Source: Closterium sp. Naga37s-1
Taxonomy: Eukaryota; Streptophyta; Zygnematophyceae; Desmidiales; Closteriaceae
Reading direction: 5' to 3'
Assembly: GCA_947471745.1 (NCBI GenBank)
Contig: CANJKZ010000267.1
Coordinates: 823,001-887,000 of the forward strand
DNA length: 64,000 nucleotides
Part shown: one piece after another, positions 53,570-64,000 of the stretch
Numbering within the stretch: the stretch's first letter is position 1
How the letters are laid out: each line of letters starts with the position of its first letter
Position numbers and translations under genes: made by a program
Notes under the pieces: model-generated
What the model was told of the DNA's origin: nothing
The model's input: only the letters and a program-made list of their open reading frames with translations
Databases searched by the model: none

Positions 53570-54950
53570 CTTCGTGACCTTGGGTTTCGTCCTTCTTCTG
53601 CCGACCCGTTGTTGTTTGTTCGTGCTGGTTCCACACCTTTCTTTATACTTGTTTACGTCGACGGCTTGGTCTTTGCTACAGCAGACAGGGCAGCTCTGGC
53701 TGAGGTGAAATCCGAACTGCATAAGAGACACACGTGCACTGACCTCGGTGAACTGCAGCGCTACCTTGGCCTGCAGATCGCCAGGGACAGAGCCGCTCGC
53801 ACTATCACGTTGACGCAGTCACACATGGTACAGCAGGTCCTTCGGCGGTTCGAGTTTCAGTTCTCCACCACCCAGCCCACTCCTCTTGCTGTTGACCACA
53901 GACTCACTGGCCCTTTTCCCGACGAGCCCTTTGAGTCCAGTGGCCCCTACGCAGAGCTTGTGGGCTGCCTCATGTACCTGATGACTTGTACTCGGCCGGA
54001 CCTCACTTTTCCCCTCAGCGTCCTCTCTTGCTTTGTTGTGATTGGGAGACACCGTCCTGTTCACTGGACAGCTGCTGTGAGGGTTTCGAAGTACCTGGCG
54101 ACTACATCAGGCATGGGGCTTGTGCTTGGATGGACTCAGCCAGTTGAGTTGACCGGCCACTGCGACTCTTCCTACGCTGACGACGTGGAGACTCAGCGTT
54201 CAACTCAGAGTTACTGCTTCAGTCTGGGTGTTGGAACTGTGTCGTGGAGGTCCACACGGTCGTCGTCTGTGGCTTCGTCCAGTGCAGAGGCAGAGATCTA
54301 CGCCGGTGCCATGGCGGCACAGGAGCTTCGCTGGTTGACCTTCTTGCTCACCGACCTTGGTGAGCGGCCTCGCTCTGCACCGACCTTGTACGCTGACAAC
54401 AAGGCCATGATCCTCCTGTGTGGAGAGCACGGTTAAGCACATTGACGTGAGGTACTTCCTCTTGCGAGAGTTGCAGCGACGCGGCCATGCACGCTTGGAC
54501 TTTGTGGCCTCAGAGGCCAATCCTGCTGACGTCTTCACCAAGGCCTTGGCGCCTGGTGGCCACCACAAGTTCTGTGTGCAGCTAGGGCTTGTTGAGGTAG
54601 GCCCTCGGTTGCTATAGCTTTGTCTCTTGATCCTTGCACTGATGTACTTGTCTCTATATTTTCTTGTGAACTTTATGAACTGGCCTTGTGGCCGTTTGCT
54701 TGTGCTCGGAGTCTCGGATTGTGTGATCCACCCTGAGCTCTTATGCTGTTGCTTCTCTCGACTGGTCTTGTGGCCATTTGTTTCGCTTGTTTGTTTTGAT
54801 GCCCCTCACTTAGCCTATGGGGGTGTGTCAAATAACATTTATATGTTTTGTTAGTTTGCTAGGCTATAGTGAGTTGCCTAGTATATGGTACACAAATTCC
54901 CTCGACATTCCTACTTGTACTTCTTGCCCTTCTAGTCGACCAACCTATTC
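53570..54950 (+). mobile_element. 5'-truncated Copia fragment with 3' LTR remnant
   Basis: From about 53575 the sequence is homologous to the RT-RNase H end of the intact Copia element (41520 onward), including the post-ORF tail (GAACTGGCCTTGTGGCC) and the polypurine tract/LTR junction GGGGGTGTGTCAAAT at about 54815-54830. The right LTR border cannot be placed. It marks the right limit of the CGCG-rich block. Confidence 0.8.
53609..54617 (+). pseudogene. Dead Copia RT-RNase H
   Basis: The frame reads FFILVYVDGLVFATAD: the catalytic YVDD has become YVDG. It then follows the family through ITLTQSHMVQQVL, GCLMYLMTCTRPDL, GHCDSSYADD, SSAEAEIYAGAMAA and YADNKAM. A small deletion at about 54425 removes part of the QEHRLEHRTKH region and shifts the frame; the remainder, HIDVRYFLLRELQRRG to ADVFTKAL, continues in another frame. 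Confidence 0.88.
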
Positions 54951-55313
54951 CGCTAGTACTTTGAGAGTCCTTCCTTACAACAAGTCCCATAGGAGCATTG
55001 TCCATACATCTAGGTTTGTTCATTGTGATACCATACACGAAATCTGTATATCTTTGAAACAACCGATTCAAATCTGGCTGCAAATACCATACTTATCCAC
55101 AAAAGGCCCTCTTGAGTGTGACGAAGAGTCACCTCCCTCCGGGGGATGATGATAGGGGCTTTTTCAGCTCAACACACTCATTCACACGAAGGAAATCAAT
55201 ATGTTGGTCACATTCAACAAACAAAATTAACATCGGTTCAATCAAATAATACCATATGTGAGTTTGGTTAAAGCAGTGTTGCATGGTTCAGCATTAGATG
55301 TTAGCATCTCAGC
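54951..55313. other. 3' flank of the lectin/LysM gene
   Basis: AT-rich sequence without a gene. It includes CACCTCCCTCCGGGGGATGA at 55131 and would contain the 3' UTR of the minus-strand lectin/LysM gene. Confidence 0.4.
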
Positions 55314-58300
55314 TCATGGTAAGCACAACTTCATGCCCTCCCACAACGATGACACGGTACAGTCATACCCTCCATTGAGTGACCGAAATAGGTTTACTTT
55401 CCGCCTGTATCGAGACGCAATCAGCTTGCCGCACGTGTCACCACTCCGCACGTAGTAGAACCGGCGAGTGTCGCACTGCATCCCTCCGGAACCCGGCAGC
55501 ATATCCGCCAAGATGCACACCTGTTGTGGGTGGGGGTCAAATCACAGAGTTGTCCGAACCTGGGCGATTAGCTTGCCATGCAGGCTGCGTCAAAACACAT
55601 TCTTCAGCAATCCAACCATGGGAATACCACTTGAAGGAGTCCTGAGGTGAGACAACACCAGTGCCAACACCATCATCCTTAGCACACCCATGAACGAACC
55701 CATAACACCATGAACGAATTTATAACACCCCATGACCAAGTCATTAACTGCCATGAAGCAGCTTTGCGTAGCCCAGATCATGTGAGTGCCACGTGAAATT
55801 CAGACCCACTCACCGAGTCGACAACAGAGTTGTCCCACCCAGCTGCACCGGGCTCAAAAGCGCTCAACATATCAGAAAGGTCTAACTTTCACGTGCAAGT
55901 CAAAAGTGCTCACCGAGTCGACAACAGAGTCGTCCCACCCAGCTGCACCGGGCAGCAGCTGGTCGCAGTAGAGGGCAGGGTTGACGAGGAAGAGCGATGA
56001 GTAGCTCATGCGGTTAAACCCGTAGCCGAGTGTGGAGAGCCGCTGGCACGTGTGCACCTCGGGGTCGAGACCCTGGTGAACCATGCAGGCCGCCACCGGG
56101 GGCGTGGGCATGTCAGGGTTGTTCCGCACACATATGCGCTGCATGGGGGCAGTGGGGGGAGAGGGGGGGGCGGGGCAGAGGGAGGGGGTTGGGAGAAGAG
56201 GGAGAGAAGGGGGGAGGGTGGGAGTGGGAAGAGGCAGGGAAGGAGAGAGATTTTTAGGGTGGGGAGGCGCCATGGTGAGCCACAGAGCTGGTGCTGGAAA
56301 GGTGGGGCTCATGCCTTCCTTCCAGGGCTGCTTTTCTCTGCTGCCACAACATCTCCCTGCTGACACAACGTTTCCCTGCTGGCACAACATCTTCCTTCAC
56401 AATCACCTGTCACACACACCGTGAACATTTAAGGCGTCCCGGCATCACCACGGTGGTAGGCAACAATTACCAATGTAAGGCTTGCTCACATGGTTAGCCG
56501 AACAGAGCAAAGGACCATACCAGAAAAGAACCTGAAGTCACCAAAAAAGCTATCAGGAAGGGATCGACTTTTGAGTCGACTCAAAAGTCACTAGAAAAGG
56601 TATCAGGAAGGGATTGAAACAGAGAGTTTGGGATGGGATTGGGATAGGATCTGACCTTTCCAGGAACGAGAGGTTGTGAGCAGTCAATGTTACGGTTTAG
56701 ATCTGTTATGTTGGTGTCAAGAAGGGTGTTGATTGATGTGCATGTGTCACCCTGGGGTGGGTGGGGGAAGAGGGGGGGGGGGGGGGGGTGGGGATGGGTG
56801 CATGTGAGAGTGAGACGAAGAGTGGGTGAGAGGGGAAGTCAGTAGTACAATTTCAGTCTGAGTTTAATGCTGCGGGTTTTGAGAGTGTTTGGTTGGCGTG
56901 CAGTGCATGTGTCACTGTGGTTCCAATATTTTGCGGTATCAAATATATTGAGTGTGTTTGATTGGCACGCACGTGTCACGGTGGTTCAAATATGTTTTGC
57001 GGCACGTGCTGGTCAAGGGGTGTGTGACGCAGGGGTGTGTGGCGGGGGGAAGGCGATGATATGTGGCGATGGGAGGGCATGCATTTGCGAGCAGTGAATG
57101 GTGAAGGCTGCTACATTCGCCTTTAGGAACCCCAGTCTAATCAACGGGACGGGCACATCTGCGCATGCGCCATTCTGGAGTGTGTGAGAAGGCCAAGAAG
57201 GGGCAGAGGGGCATGCGTCATGTCAGGTCAGATGGGCAGAATAAGAAAGGCAGCTCGTAAAAGCATCCGTTCCTTTGACCAACTACCGACCGTGTTTCAC
57301 CCTGTCATCAGAAGCAACCAGCCAGCCATGCCTCACCTGGTTGGTGGTATACATGCTAGTGCAGCTCTTGTTGGCAGATGCCGACACGTTGACTATCAAC
57401 CCACGAGGTATGGGCTTGTCACATGCCATACCCTGCCGTACAGAGAGAGCCACAACAGAGAACAGCGCAACATGACGTTGATTGAGAGAGATCCCATGAG
57501 AAGGGCGAAACACAGAACAGCGCAACACAGAACAGCGCAACACAGAACAGCGCAACACAGAACAGCGCAACACAGAACAGCGCAACAGAGAACAGCGCAA
57601 CAGAGAACAGCACAACAGAGAACAGCGCGACAGAGAACAGCGCAACAGAGAACAGCGCAACAGAGAACAGCACAACAGAGAACAGCACAACACAGAACAG
57701 CGCAACAGAGAACAGCGCAACAGAGAACAGCGCAACAGAGAACAGCGCAACAGAGAACAGCGCAACAGAGAACAGCGCAACAGAGAACAGCGCAACAGAG
57801 AACAGCGCAACACAGAACAGCGCAACACAGAACAGCGCAACAGAGAACAGCGCAACAGAGAACAGCGCGACAGAGAACAGCGCAACAGAGAACAGCGCAA
57901 CAGAGAACAGCGCAACAGAGAACAGCGCAACAGAGAACAGCGCAACAGAGAACAGCGCAACAGAGAACAGCGCAACAGAGAACAGCGCAACAGAGAACAG
58001 CGCAACAGAGAACAGCGCAACAGAGAACAGCGCAACAGAGAACAGCGCAACACAGAACAGCGCAACACAGAACAGCGCAACAGAGAACAGCGCAACAGAG
58101 AACAGCGCAACAGAGAACAGCGCAACAGAGAACAGCGCAACACAGAACAGCGCAACACAGAACAGCGCAACAGAGAACAGCGCAACAGAGAACAGCGCAA
58201 CAGAGAACAGCGCAACAGAGAACAGCGCAACACAGAACAGCGCAACAGAGAACAGCGCAACAGAGAACAGCGCAACAGAGAACTGCACAACAGAGAACAG

Positions 58301-61300
58301 CGCAACAGAGAACAGCGCGACAGAGAACAGCGCAACAGAGAACAGCGCAACAGAGAACAGCGCAACAGAGAACAGCGCAACACAGAACAGCGCAACACAG
58401 AACAGCGCAACACAGAACAGCGCAACAGAGAACAGCGCAACAGAGAACAGCGCAACAGAGAACAGCGCAACAGAGAACAGCGCAACAGAGAACAGCGCAA
58501 CAGAGAACAGCACAACAGAGAACAGCGCAACAGAGAACAGCGCAACAGAGAACAGCGCAACAGAGAACAGCGCGACAGAGAACAGCGCAACAGAGAACAG
58601 CGCAACAGAGAACAGCGCAACACAGAACAGCGCAACACAGAACAGCGCAACAGAGAACAGCGCAACAGAGAACAGCGCAACAGAGAACAGCGCAACAGAG
58701 AACAGCGCAACAGAGAACAGCGCGACAGAGAACAGCGCAACAGAGAACAGCGCAACAGAGAACAGCGCGACAATGAAACATGATGCCGATTGAGAGAGAT
58801 TCCACGAGAAGGAAGAAAAACAGCATCAACAAAGCATGAAGGGACCTTGAAATTGATGAAGTAATATTTCCAGAATCCAATGAAAGCATGTTACACCTGC
58901 ACGCAATGAAGAAACCTGTCTCCAGTTTAAGTGTCCCGGCTTGTAAAGTCTCTGCTTCTTATCTCCGTCTGCTCCTCTAGCCCCTGTGCTTCTTAATGTC
59001 TTATAAGCAGTACAATAATCGTATAGGAACAAGCAAGAAGCGGCTCGGGAACCCAGGAAAATAAGGAGTGTTCAGCTCAGCACAACGTCAGCAAGTGTTC
59101 AGCAGCTCATTATTACAATAGTGTCTTTACAACAAGACTCACCTCATCAGCACGCCTCACCTGGTTGCCCTCCAGGAGCTATTGAGCTCTTGAGGCGACT
59201 CATACGCCATGGTACAAGGAGTACCACGTATGAGAGGCGTGTCTTCTCAACACACCTGACCTCGTTAACACCCCTCACCTGGTTGCTCTCCAGCAGCTCT
59301 TGAGGTGAGAGGTCAAAGATGTCGAGCAGCAGAGGGCATGTGAGGCCGGGGGGTGCTGGGAAGGATGGCACTCGAGTGGCAGACTCACTCACTGGTAATC
59401 AGAGGGCAGAGGGGGCGATGGAGTGGGAGAGGAGAGAGGGGGGGGGGGGGGGGACATTGGACAAAAGGGGAGAGGGGGGGTAGAGGGTGGAGAGAGGAGG
59501 ACATTCCACAGAGGGGTGGGAGGAGGGAAGAGAGAGGGGGACAGAGGGCAGAGGGCGGGAGTGAGGCGACGCAGCAAAGCTCCTAGAGTTTAAAGCCGTG
59601 GAACAACGCAGGGCGTGTTGCCCCCCCTTCCCCCCCTTTCCCCCTTGCCTCACCAGCTCTCCCCTGTTCTTAACCTACCCGCCCCTAGCGTTCTATTAGC
59701 ATCTCAAATAGTCGTTAGGCACCCGACCAGCCTTAATCATCCAACAGATCACAGGTGGTGAGAGGTGGAATGTAGAGGAGAGAATAGGAGTGCGAAAGCA
59801 ATAGAGCAAAGAAGGCGCCTACGGAACACTCCATATGACACTCTGCTCGGTCGATAACGAGCCCAGCTCAGAAACGGTTGGGGTTCCCAGCAGGCATGAG
59901 CACAAGGGCGAACACCATTCGAGGCGAAACGAACAGGTTTGTTTTTTTTGCTTAAAGTGGTCGCCAAACTGTGTTCGAGGTTCGCCCGAACATGTTCGTG
60001 TTCGGGCCGCTGCTGCAATTTGCCCCGCGACGAACACGAACGTGTTCGAGGTTCGCCCGAACACGCCTTCACAGGCGAACGGCGAACACCTGTTTTTGCT
60101 TAAAGTGTTCGCCGAACCGAACAGTGTTCGGTTCGGCAAACGGATGTGTTCGTGTAGGGGCGAACACGAACATGTTCGTGTTCGCCCCTTGCTCATCCCT
60201 AGTTCCCAGTCCCACATAGTACCGAAAAATGAGGTACAATATGTGTTTTCAGAATTGTCAAAACATAAAAATTCAGTCTCAGAGAGTACCGAAAAAAATG
60301 GGTACTAGATAGCACCAGATAGCACTCAACAGAGTCGTATCATGAAGCAAGTGCAAATTAGTGTGTGACCTTGGAATTCTTGACAGAAGTTAAGTTACAG
60401 AGTCTCCTCACGAGGTCAGCACAGCACTCACGAGTCACAACAATGCTCGTGAGTCAGCTTCAAGCAAAAACAAAAACAGCCCTCAAAGAAGCAGCTGGTG
60501 CGTGAGTGCAGCTGGTGAAGTCAACAGGCAGGTAATTTTTGCTAAGAGTTTGCCTCACCAAAATTACCTTACAATTCATTCATTGCAGGTGCGTTGAAGA
60601 TACCTCAATTGAAGCAAAGTTGAAGAGTGCATGAATAAAGTTAGAGTTAACAAGGAGGGGGGCAGAAGCAGGCTAACGTGCCTCAGTTGATTCCTTCCTG
60701 CAGTAAGAGAGATTCACTCGAGTCGAAAGAACATTGTCTCCATGGAGTGAGGTTAGTGTACCTTGGTTGCAGGGTCGCTTGAGGGGGTTAGAAAGTCTCA
60801 CCTTGGTTACAGGGTCGCTTGAGGGGGTTAGAAAGTCTCACCTTGGTTACAGGGTTTCTTGAGGGGGTTAGAAAGTCTCACCTTGGTTACAGGGTTGCTT
60901 GAGGGGGTTAGAAAGTCTCACCTTGTTTACAGGGTTGCTTGAGGGGGTTAGAGTAGTCGAGGGGGAAGAAGGAGGGCGGGCAGAGGCAGAAGGATGAAGC
61001 ATCATAGCCCTCGAGGCACACGCCAGGCGCACACGTGTCAGTGCTGTTAAGGCGACAGATAGGGTACTCTGGGCGGACAGTGGATGGGGAGAGAGGGAAT
61101 GTAGAGGTGTTAGAGGGGGGATTTCAGGGATTACATGGTGAGTAGGAGCTGGAGGGATGACGAAAAATCCAAATGGATGACTGGGGCAAACTTGAGTGCG
61201 AGGAGAGGAAGCTGAAGGAGAATATACATGGGCTGGTTGAGAGGGCGTGATGAGCATGTGTGTTAGCCTGACCTGATACCACAATTGTGAAACGTTATTT

Positions 61301-63575
61301 CAGAATGCAATCATCCATTGTAATGTATTCTTGTATTGATTGATGGTATTATGATGTCACACCAAATAGGCGTTACCAATGTGGCACAACTGATAGGACT
61401 GGCTGCTGCTGGGCTGCCACTGAGCACTGAGTGCAATGCGTACACTCATGGGGGTGCACTCAAGAGTCAATACCATGACATGAGCCATGCTCTGCTGTGC
61501 CATGCTGGCTGTCGTGTAGAGTGCTGTCAGAGTTGGTGCCACAGATGTGGTTAGCACCATAGAGTAAGCTTGCAGCTGGGACAGGTGAACTGAGATGAGA
61601 GGGCAAGAGCACGGGCTAAGGCAATGGAATGAATACCCCTGTGAAGTGAAATTGATTCTAGTCAGGATTTAACCTTGTCAATGCCCTTGTGCATTCTGAG
61701 GTGACACATGTCCAGGCTTACCATTGTGGCACGATTGGAAGGCGGGCATTTGGGGGAGCTTGTAGCTGGGCTGGCTGAGAGGGCACGAGCACGTGCTGGT
61801 GTATGTGCCTGTGGCTGCTGACCGCACCGCAATGCACCTGCCAGCACCGCATGGATTCACGTCCCACGCCGTGCATGGGTTGACGTCTGTGTGACATGGG
61901 GAGTGAGGAGAGACACGGAGAGGATGAGGGCGATGAGAGGGGAACAGGGCTGAACAAAGGAGAAGGAAGGAGTTTGTCAGTTGAGTGGATTAATGGATGC
62001 ATTGTTTCCATTGAACGGTTTTACACAGTGAAGGCATGCTCAATTACCAGCAATGCATGATAATTTGGGATAGAATCAGACAATGGATGTGGCACATGGA
62101 ACCAACTCAAGTGTGCATGTACAGATGCATGCACAAGCATACCCCCCAGCCACACACAACTGTGAAACCAAAAGTTTACGTTTGATGGACTGAACACTTA
62201 CACACACTGATGCACTTAAGCTACAAATACGAATCACACGTGACTGCGAACGAACACATGCACACACACACGCACACAACACTCACCCAAGTTACCGATG
62301 CATGCATGAATGCACACACACACATTCATAGACACACACATGCACACGCACTCACTGTGAAAGCTTAAAGTTGAACCAATGATGTGATTAGAGGAGGAAC
62401 AAGCATACATAGGTTGGATGGATAGCTTGAAGGGAAAAAGTTGGGTTGACCATAGGTTGTGTAGGCCTCACTTTGGGAAGTGAGGCAACCTAAGGTCAAG
62501 TGCGTTGGGTTGACCACACTTTGTGGGAAGTGAGGTAACTCAACGCCCACTTGGGTTGGGTTGGCCTCACTCTTGGGAAGTGAGGCAACCTAAGGCCAAG
62601 TGGGTTGCATTTGGGGGCTCCACCACAATTGGGTTGGATTGGCACCCCACAATACAAGACTATACCCAAAGTTGGGTGTAGTCCCAACCCACTTGTACAC
62701 CACAATTGGTGTACATTCACAAGTGTTAGCATGGTAGAACATACAATTCTAACACTCACCCAATCTTTCACACGAACCTGTGAATCGAATCGTCCACGCT
62801 TTGATGGACTGAACGCATGCCCGCGTGTTGGCACTGCTGAACCCAGCAAACACCGGAATCACTCCCTCGGTGCTGCTATTGCCATCATAGAACACAGAGC
62901 ACAGGTCAAGAGTCAGCTTCACACTCCCCATCCTCGTAGCCCCTTTATAAGTCACTGCCTCCAGTGTCTTAGTGGCAGCTGTATAGTCCACCCTCATGCT
63001 GTATAACGAGGATGAAGTGTATCTCTTTTGAGACGAAAAAGCCAGCCGCCGAGTCACGTTAAAGTCAGTGTGAACGGAGAGAATCGCCACATCCTTGTTA
63101 ACGTCACGGTTAGGGTCAAGGCCGCTGAAGGCATCAAACATCACCGCCACACTCCTCCCTCCGTCCGCCCACGTCCCATTCGCATCCCTCTCTTGCGTGT
63201 CCCTCCCATACCCCATACCCACCCCTCCTTGCCCCAACCCCGGCCGAGTACTTAGCACGAAAACCACCCCAAAGCCATTATAGTAGCTTCCCTTGAGCTC
63301 AAAAGGAAACCACGAGGTGAAGGATCGAGCCTTGCACACCAAAGCATCAACCTTCCCGCCCTTCTTCTTGCGAGGCGCAGGGGCGGGGAGCAGCGAGAGC
63401 AGGGGAAGGGGGAGGGGGAAGAAGGCGGCGCCTGACTCCTCCTGCTCGTTGCCTGGAGTGAGTTGCAGCGAGGAGAAGGTGAGGCGAGTTGAACCCGAGG
63501 CAGTGAAGCGGGTGCCCTGCGTGAAGAAGGGGAAGGAGAGCGACGGCGGCAGCCACAGGGCGGGAGGAGCCAGCG
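55314..63575 (-). CDS. Secreted protein with L-type (legume-type) lectin, EGF-like and LysM modules; first exon not found
   Basis: Exons, read leftward: 62778-63575 (lectin), 61722-61886 and 60922-61068 (EGF-like), 59279-59391, 57337-57392, 56656-56751, 55914-56138 and 55314-55520 (LysM). The lectin exon shows the legume-lectin order: TRFTASGSTRLTFSSLQLTP, SFTSWFPFELKG, GFGVVFVLSTRP, SVAVMFDAFSG, YSMRVDYTAATKTLEAVTY and PVFAGFSSANTRACVQSIKA. The EGF-like exons include NPCGAGRCIAV and DTCAPGVCLEG. LysM cores are GDTCTSINTLLDTNITDLN, HTCQRLSTLGYGF and RSGDTCGKLIASRYRR, and the last ends at MKLCLP and a stop. There is no kinase or obvious membrane segment. Glycan binding outside the cell is inferred. 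The signal-peptide exon must lie right of 63575 or beyond the window. Confidence 0.8.
55800..55912 (-). pseudogene. Partial copy of the end of lectin/LysM exon 55914-56138
   Basis: ACTCACCGAGTCGACAACAG and GTCCCACCCAGCTGCACCGG recur just downstream of the real exon, repeating its last about 40 bases and donor. Confidence 0.85.
56566..56589. repeat. Perfect 24-bp palindrome centred on GTCGAC, inside a tandem duplication
   Basis: Arms GACTTTTGA meet at GTCGAC. AAGCTATCAGGAAGGGA and AAGGTATCAGGAAGGGA lie on either side, so the palindrome is embedded between direct repeats. Confidence 0.9.
57509..58772. repeat. 15-bp satellite, about 84 copies, in a lectin/LysM intron
   Basis: The unit ACAGCGCAACAGAGA varies at three positions (CACAGA for CAGAGA, GCGCGA for GCGCAA, GCACAA for GCGCAA). 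The variants recur in blocks. Fifteen is divisible by three, so all frames are open; the long repetitive frames are not genes. Confidence 0.96.
59155..59200 (-). pseudogene. Partial copy of LysM exon 59279-59391
   Basis: CAAGAGCTCAATAGCTCC and GGGCAACCAGGTGAGG on the minus strand repeat the end of the real exon (QELLESNQ) and its donor. Confidence 0.78.
59891..60201. mobile_element. hAT-type MITE (311 bp) with 8-bp target duplication
   Basis: Ends are inverted: CAGGCATGAGCACAAGGGCG on the left and TAGGGATGAGCAAGGGGCG read from the right. GTTCCCAG flanks both sides (59883-59890, 60202-60209). The interior is made of CGAAC/GTTCG words, including the inverted CGAACACGAACATGTTCGTG. No coding capacity. 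Confidence 0.93.
60244..60265. repeat. Imperfect GAATTG-centred palindrome between imperfect direct repeats
   Basis: Arms TGTTTT...AAAACA around AGAATTGT. AGTACCGAAAAATGAGGTAC lies before it and AGTACCGAAAAAAATGGGTAC-like sequence after it. Confidence 0.65.
60759..60950. repeat. 40-bp tandem repeat covering the donor of EGF exon 60922-61068
   Basis: The unit includes GGGGGTTAGAAAGTCTCACC, repeated about five times. On the minus strand each unit reads SNPLKQPCNQ followed by GTGAG, so four extra exon tails with donors follow the real one. Confidence 0.92.
62240..62640. repeat. CA-rich stretch and about 65-bp imperfect tandem repeat
   Basis: CACACA-rich sequence to 62350 is followed by units with CTTGGGAAGTGAGGCAACCT at about 62475, 62525 and 62575, in the intron after the lectin exon. 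Confidence 0.8.
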
Positions 63576-63940
63576 CTGGGAGAAAGGGAGGTGCGCGTTT
63601 TGGGGGACAGGAGGAAGAGAAGGGGAACAAAAGGGGGAAGAGAGGAAACACAGGGAAGAGAGAGGAGGGGGGAAAATATTAGAACGATATATATTGTGGC
63701 GTGCTAAGTGTTTGTGACTGTACATCAAGTGCGGTGTACTGTCGAGTTGGGCATGTACCTCATTGTGGGTATACATTTGTTCTTGTCCTTGGGTGTCAAT
63801 CCACCCGCTTGTAATGGAGCCCCCAGTTACAAGCTTGTTGTTTGTCCCACACCCCGTGGTCCCAACTTTGTGATTGGTCTTTCCAGCCACATCTAGGGAC
63901 CAATGATGGTTGAGTTGAGGTGCACAGCCAAAGGTGTACA
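63576..63940. other. Upstream intron of the lectin gene
   Basis: A pyrimidine-rich acceptor context (minus strand) precedes the lectin exon. I see no signal-peptide exon here and no other gene. Confidence 0.4.
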
Positions 63941-64000
63941 ACTATGTTGAGAAAGACGCACGGAGGACGCACGGCAATTTTTTTTTTCGGGCTGCCCGAA
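63941..64000 (+). mobile_element. Left end of a second copy of the 12288-14855 hAT family, cut by the window edge
   Basis: TATGTTGAGAAAGACGCACG resembles the terminal repeat TATGTTGCGGAAGACGC of the intronic hAT. It is followed by GACGCACGG and a T-run plus CGGGCTGCCCGAA, matching the subterminal GGCTGCCCGAA near 14720. Confidence 0.68.

Noticed and set aside
57184..58889. Very long repetitive open frames on both strands
   Set aside because: A repeat unit divisible by three keeps all frames open; the composition is purely the 15-bp unit.
1..64000. Bacterial-style operons, rRNA genes or tRNA genes
   Set aside because: No co-oriented short-spaced gene sets, no rRNA core sequences and no cloverleaf were seen; all confident host genes are intron-rich.

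Overview
The window is nuclear DNA of a photosynthetic eukaryote, most likely a streptophyte alga or an early-diverging green plant. Three lines support this: two multi-exon genes for proteins expected in plastids or organelles (a CbbY-type HAD sugar phosphatase and a type I methionine aminopeptidase), plant-style LysM/EGF/L-type-lectin secreted proteins, and Copia elements primed by initiator-Met tRNA. GT-AG introns are numerous and packed with minisatellites. I cannot name the species from sequence alone.

Layout, left to right. (1) 1-4216, minus: a secreted LysM/EGF gene that runs off the left edge and is invaded by a LINE fragment (about 1560-2590). (2) 4242-7519: an intact gag-protease-only Copia derivative with 570-bp LTRs and a 5-bp target duplication, landed about 20 bp upstream of that gene's ATG. 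(3) 8623-18755, plus: the CbbY-like gene in 7 exons, carrying an internally deleted hAT element (12288-14855) in intron 3. (4) 19315-26355: a TIR element whose middle is filled by a complete DIRS-order retrotransposon (20074-25906; gag, RT-RNase H, tyrosine recombinase, split repeats A1-B1-A2-B2). (5) 26505-34496, minus: the methionine aminopeptidase. (6) 36696-42947: a near-perfect 6.25-kb Copia element with very short LTRs and one 1690-codon frame. (7) 43463-52291: two convergent genes, an unrecognised 1083-aa protein (plus) and a 1349-aa Crypton/Ndc10-type tyrosine recombinase (minus), in DNA peppered with CGCG-centred words. (8) 53570 to about 54950: a dead Copia 3' fragment. (9) 55314-63575, minus: an L-type lectin + EGF + LysM secreted protein with a hAT MITE (59891-60201) in an intron. 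A second copy of the hAT family begins at about 63941 and leaves the right edge.

Two signals cut across the window. First, exons of the three host gene regions have partial tandem copies, splice sites included, lying in the neighbouring introns. Second, short palindromes centred on GAATTC, GTCGAC or TTCGAA recur at seven loci and are often bracketed by direct repeats. The strongest candidate for an undescribed system is the two-gene recombinase unit at 43-52 kb. Exon coordinates were derived by hand from splice-site and reading-phase matching and have not been checked against transcripts.
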